From Pseudomonadota bacterium (GTDB taxonomy: Bacteria > Pseudomonadota > Gammaproteobacteria > Steroidobacterales > Steroidobacteraceae): DNA of 64,000 nt. How positions within the stretch are numbered: the stretch's first letter is position 1; each line of letters begins with the position of its first letter. Shown in pieces: positions 61,682-64,000 of the stretch. The notes under the pieces are model-generated. The model was given only the letters and a program-made list of their open reading frames with translations, had not been told where the DNA came from and did no database searches. The DNA is taken from contig JAFAGC010000076.1 of the NCBI GenBank assembly GCA_023423065.1, forward strand, positions 1 through 64,000, given 5' to 3'. The position numbers and the translations under genes were made by a program.

Positions 61682-62883
61682 GGAGTCTTGCCCTCGCCGC
61701 GCAGTCCGCCTTCGTCGAGCAGCAGGCGCAGCGTCACGCCTTTCATGAGGATGTCTTCGTACTTCGCCTCCGCGAGCTCGATCACGCCGCGAAAACGCAG
61801 CGCCTTGAGCGCCGCGGTGGGCAACACGAAGGGCTCGCTTTCCGGATCGGGTGGCGGCACGTAACGCGCGATGTCGAGCGAGTCGCCGGATAGTTTGAAC
61901 TCGCCGATCGCGTCGGCGCCGGCCCCGCGCTGGAAGTTGCCCGTGAACTTCGTGTCGTCGACCGTGAGCGCCAGCGGCTGGATCTCGACGGCGCCCCCAT
62001 CGAACTTCCAGGTCGCCTGCGTCGCGATCCCGCCGAGCGCATTCGGGTCGGTGGTCTTCGGCGGTTCGATTCCGACGGAAGCCAGCAGCGCGCGCAGATC
62101 GAACTGGTTGGTTTCGATCGCACCCGCGACGCTCATGTCGTCACCGAGGTTGCCGCGTACGCCGCCCTGCGCCTCCAAACCACCGAAAGCGAGCTCGAAT
62201 TCCTCGACGCCGAAGCGGGTGAATTCCTCGTCCAGTTCGGCCTTGGGAACCTCGAGGCGGAACGGCACGCCCCCGGGCGCGAATCCGTCCATGTGCAGGC
62301 GGCCCGCGACCTCCGTGTCCGTGAACGGCTGGCCCAACACGATTTCGTCGGTCTCGAGATCGAGGTCGGTGACCTCGATTCGCCGCGCCGTGCCTTCGTC
62401 CACGAACGAGACGCGGCTGTCGGTGATTTCGATGCCGCCGACACTGATGTCGCGGGATTCCGCATTCGGGTCGGCGGGCGTGTCCGCGCCGATGCCCTCC
62501 CAGTTGCCGCGGCCATCCGCGTTCCTCACCAGGCGCACGTCGGCGCCGACGATGAGCACGCGGTCCACGACGAGGTCTCCGCGGATCAGGGGGATCAGCT
62601 TCACGCCGAGCTGGGCGCCCTGCCAGCTCACCATCGGATCGGCGCCGAATCCGTCCGCGTTGCCGAAGGTGCCGCCGCCCGTGCGCAACGCGAGCCAGGG
62701 GAAAAATCCGAGTTCGATGTCACCGGCCAGCGTGAATTCTCGGCCGGTCGCCTCGCGCACCGCGGTCTCGATCCGCGGCTTGAACCGATTGGGATCCACG
62801 AACCAGACGACCATGAGCACGCCGATCACGGCGAGCGCGAGGATCGCACCAAGACCTATGGAAACCCATTTGAGGACACGCAC
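61678..62883 (-). CDS. AsmA family protein, apparently short
   Basis: Inner-membrane-anchored protein (401 aa) with one N-terminal helix (about 'WVSIGLGAILALAVIGVLMV') and a large periplasmic AsmA domain, in the AsmA superfamily linked to outer-membrane lipid transport and assembly. Seen are 'FKPRIETAVREATGREFTLA' and 'GDIELGFFPWLALRTGGG'. It ends at 'LLDEGGLRGEGKTP', shorter than typical AsmA (600 aa or more), and lacks the usual C-terminal AsmA2-like part. A GTG start at 62883 is used because no ATG fits near the helix. Its stop is inside the mutY start. Confidence 0.82.
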   Translation of the reverse strand: MRVLKWVSIGLGAILALAVIGVLMVVWFVDPNRFKPRIETAVREATGREFTLAGDIELGFFPWLALRTGGGTFGNADGFGADPMVSWQGAQLGVKLIPLIRGDLVVDRVLIVGADVRLVRNADGRGNWEGIGADTPADPNAESRDISVGGIEITDSRVSFVDEGTARRIEVTDLDLETDEIVLGQPFTDTEVAGRLHMDGFAPGGVPFRLEVPKAELDEEFTRFGVEEFELAFGGLEAQGGVRGNLGDDMSVAGAIETNQFDLRALLASVGIEPPKTTDPNALGGIATQATWKFDGGAVEIQPLALTVDDTKFTGNFQRGAGADAIGEFKLSGDSLDIARYVPPPDPESEPFVLPTAALKALRFRGVIELAEAKYEDILMKGVTLRLLLDEGGLRGEGKTP

Positions 62884-62950
62884 GCGGCCGACATTGTAGC
62901 GGGCCGGTCGCGGCGCAATGCGCGGAAGTCGGCCGCGCGTCAGCCGCGTC

Positions 62951-63850
62951 TCAGCGGTCGCAGATGTCGACGTCGCCCGACATGGTCTTGGCGCGCACAC
63001 GGGCGCCGGCTTCGACGGTGCGGATGTTGAGCCGCTTGCCAGGACCGTACTTGCTCACCCGCTCCACGCCGCCGGCCAGGCAGCCATGGATGTCGCCGCT
63101 GAAGGATTCGATTTCCGTGGAGAAACCGTCCGGCGCGGAGACGCGCAGGGTGATCTCTCCGCTCACGCCTTCGACGTCGACCCGTCCATCGCGCGTCAGC
63201 CTGGCCCGCACCTCGAGTTCGCCCGAGGTCGTGCGGCCGCGCACATCGCTGGCGTCGATCAGGTCCAGCCGCGCGCCGCCGCTCACGGTCACGACGTCGA
63301 CCGATCCCGCCGCGTTCGTCAGGTCGATGTCGCCGCTGATGGTGCTGGCGCGCAGACGCAGTGGTTTGCCGTTGCCCCGGATCGTAAGGTCGCCGCTCAC
63401 CGTGCGCAGCTCCGAATCGTCGCCCGCGATTTCCGCGGTGATCTCGCCGCTCACGCTCTTCAGACGCTGCTGGCCGAGCACGCCGCGCGAGGAAAGATCC
63501 GCGCTCACGACGCTGGCCTCGACGCGGCTGCCGCGCGGAACCTGTATGTCCAGCTCCGCGTCGGCGTCACCGGAGTGGCCGCGCGGCAGGATCACCTTGA
63601 TGACAGTGCGCCCGCCGGCGCTTTCGACGTCCAGTCTTTCGACGTCTTCGCCGAGGCGCCCGGTGACCTGGATTTCGTTGCGGTCCCAGCCGCGCACGTC
63701 CACCGATCCCGTGACGTTGGAAATGACGACCTCTCCGTTCGCGTCGGCCGCGACCTTGCGGTCCAGGGTCGTCTCGCGCGCCATCGCCGCGAGCGGCAGC
63801 AGGCAAACGATCGACAAGCCGAAGCGAAAACGATTCTTGAGCTGGAACAT
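62951..63850 (-). CDS. DUF4097 beta-helix-like exported protein
   Basis: Secreted protein (299 aa), signal peptide MFQLKNRFRFGLSIVCLLPLAAMA. The DUF4097 repeats are rich in 'SGDI', 'SGE' and 'TVSG': 'SVSGEITAEIAGDDSELRTV', 'STISGDIDLTNAAGSVDVVT', 'TMSGDVDICDR'. DUF4097 (adhesin-like) proteins often follow an RNA polymerase ECF sigma factor/anti-sigma pair. That fits the gene fragment upstream, 2 bp away. The function is unknown. Confidence 0.88.
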   Translation of the reverse strand: MFQLKNRFRFGLSIVCLLPLAAMARETTLDRKVAADANGEVVISNVTGSVDVRGWDRNEIQVTGRLGEDVERLDVESAGGRTVIKVILPRGHSGDADAELDIQVPRGSRVEASVVSADLSSRGVLGQQRLKSVSGEITAEIAGDDSELRTVSGDLTIRGNGKPLRLRASTISGDIDLTNAAGSVDVVTVSGGARLDLIDASDVRGRTTSGELEVRARLTRDGRVDVEGVSGEITLRVSAPDGFSTEIESFSGDIHGCLAGGVERVSKYGPGKRLNIRTVEAGARVRAKTMSGDVDICDR

Positions 63851-63852
63851 GA

Positions 63853-64000
63853 TCAGATCTCCTGGCGGCCGGAATCGCGCACCACTGTCAGGGCACGCAT
63901 TTCTTCCTGGCGGGAAGTCACCAACAATTCTTGCAACAGCGCGTTGGCCGGATCGCGTCCGAGCGCCGCTTCGATTTCGGCGATCGAGCGCCGCAACGTC
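63853..64000 (-). CDS. C-terminal end of probable anti-sigma / zf-HC2-type protein (partial)
   Basis: The open frame runs off the window edge, and its last 48 residues are visible: it reads '...LRRSIAEIEAALGRDPANAL' and ends in '...MRALTVVRDSGRQEI'. This tail, with alternating Leu and Arg and the phrase 'GRDPANALLQELL', resembles the C-termini of zf-HC2-type anti-sigma factors found before DUF4097 genes. The stop is 2 bp from the DUF4097 start, so they are cotranscribed. The identity is likely but needs the missing part. Confidence 0.55.
   Translation of the reverse strand, partial: TLRRSIAEIEAALGRDPANALLQELLVTSRQEEMRALTVVRDSGRQEI

Overview
The window is a high-GC, densely coded chromosomal segment from a Gram-negative proteobacterium. 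It carries three large TonB-dependent receptors, a DUF3187 outer-membrane protein, a Coq7-type ubiquinone hydroxylase, NDH-2 and a mutY-yggX pair. The mutY-yggX pair and the UrcA-family protein point to Gammaproteobacteria. The receptor load and the gene mix would fit Steroidobacteraceae or a related soil/freshwater lineage, but that placement is an inference from gene content. There is no phage, IS transposase, CRISPR array or rRNA operon. The only RNA gene seen is tRNA-Phe near 58.1 kb.

Layout. 0.1-10.4 kb: a TonB receptor, a four-PAS histidine kinase, class I fumarase, then NDH-2 followed by a ParB-like protein and a UrcA protein. 10.4-20.7 kb: a NamZ-like muramidase, a DOMON-like protein, an exported methyltransferase, a cytochrome c / PQQ-dehydrogenase pair, an O-methyltransferase, an Nramp-like transporter coupled to a signal-peptidase fragment, an EF-hand protein, an RGG-tailed DEAD-box helicase and Coq7. 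20.9-25.9 kb: a triple-DUF4394 lipoprotein, a GST, a LysR regulator and a small secreted protein. 26.0-28.4 kb: a three-gene operon (PlsC-like acyltransferase, MGDG-synthase-type glycosyltransferase, exported dual-specificity phosphatase) that looks like a membrane glycolipid or phospholipid module.

28.4-38.0 kb is the most interesting region: two divergent operons of circularly permuted ATP-grasp, alpha-E and transglutaminase-like proteins. One operon encodes DUF2126-transglutaminase, an ATP-grasp/alpha-E fusion and a second transglutaminase. The other encodes the ATP-grasp and alpha-E halves as separate genes. They are read from a shared 180-bp intergenic region holding an 8-bp-armed inverted repeat. 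This gene set recurs together in bacteria and is predicted from family work to build or ligate peptides, but its product is unknown.

38.0-64.0 kb: isolated ligAB-like extradiol dioxygenase genes, a membrane protein overlapping a sirtuin, an unfamiliar secreted protein with an HEWGTFTSF motif, a Rieske-flavodoxin fusion, an MFS transporter, a DUF1624 acyltransferase-like membrane protein, an ArsC/Spx-like protein, two TonB receptors, DUF3187, a CHASE2-PAS protein without an output domain, an alpha/beta hydrolase, an amino acid permease, SemiSWEET, tRNA-Phe beside a tandem duplication, a TupA-like ATP-grasp protein and pirin. It ends with the minus-strand run anti-sigma-like fragment, DUF4097, AsmA, mutY, yggX.

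Several intergenic spaces hold long hairpins. Near-perfect 35-36 bp arms sit at 5750-5853 and 36827-36922, and shorter relatives lie at 9779, 24355 and 25915. They resemble REP/RAYT-type elements and lie tight against stop codons. No RAYT transposase is present in the window.
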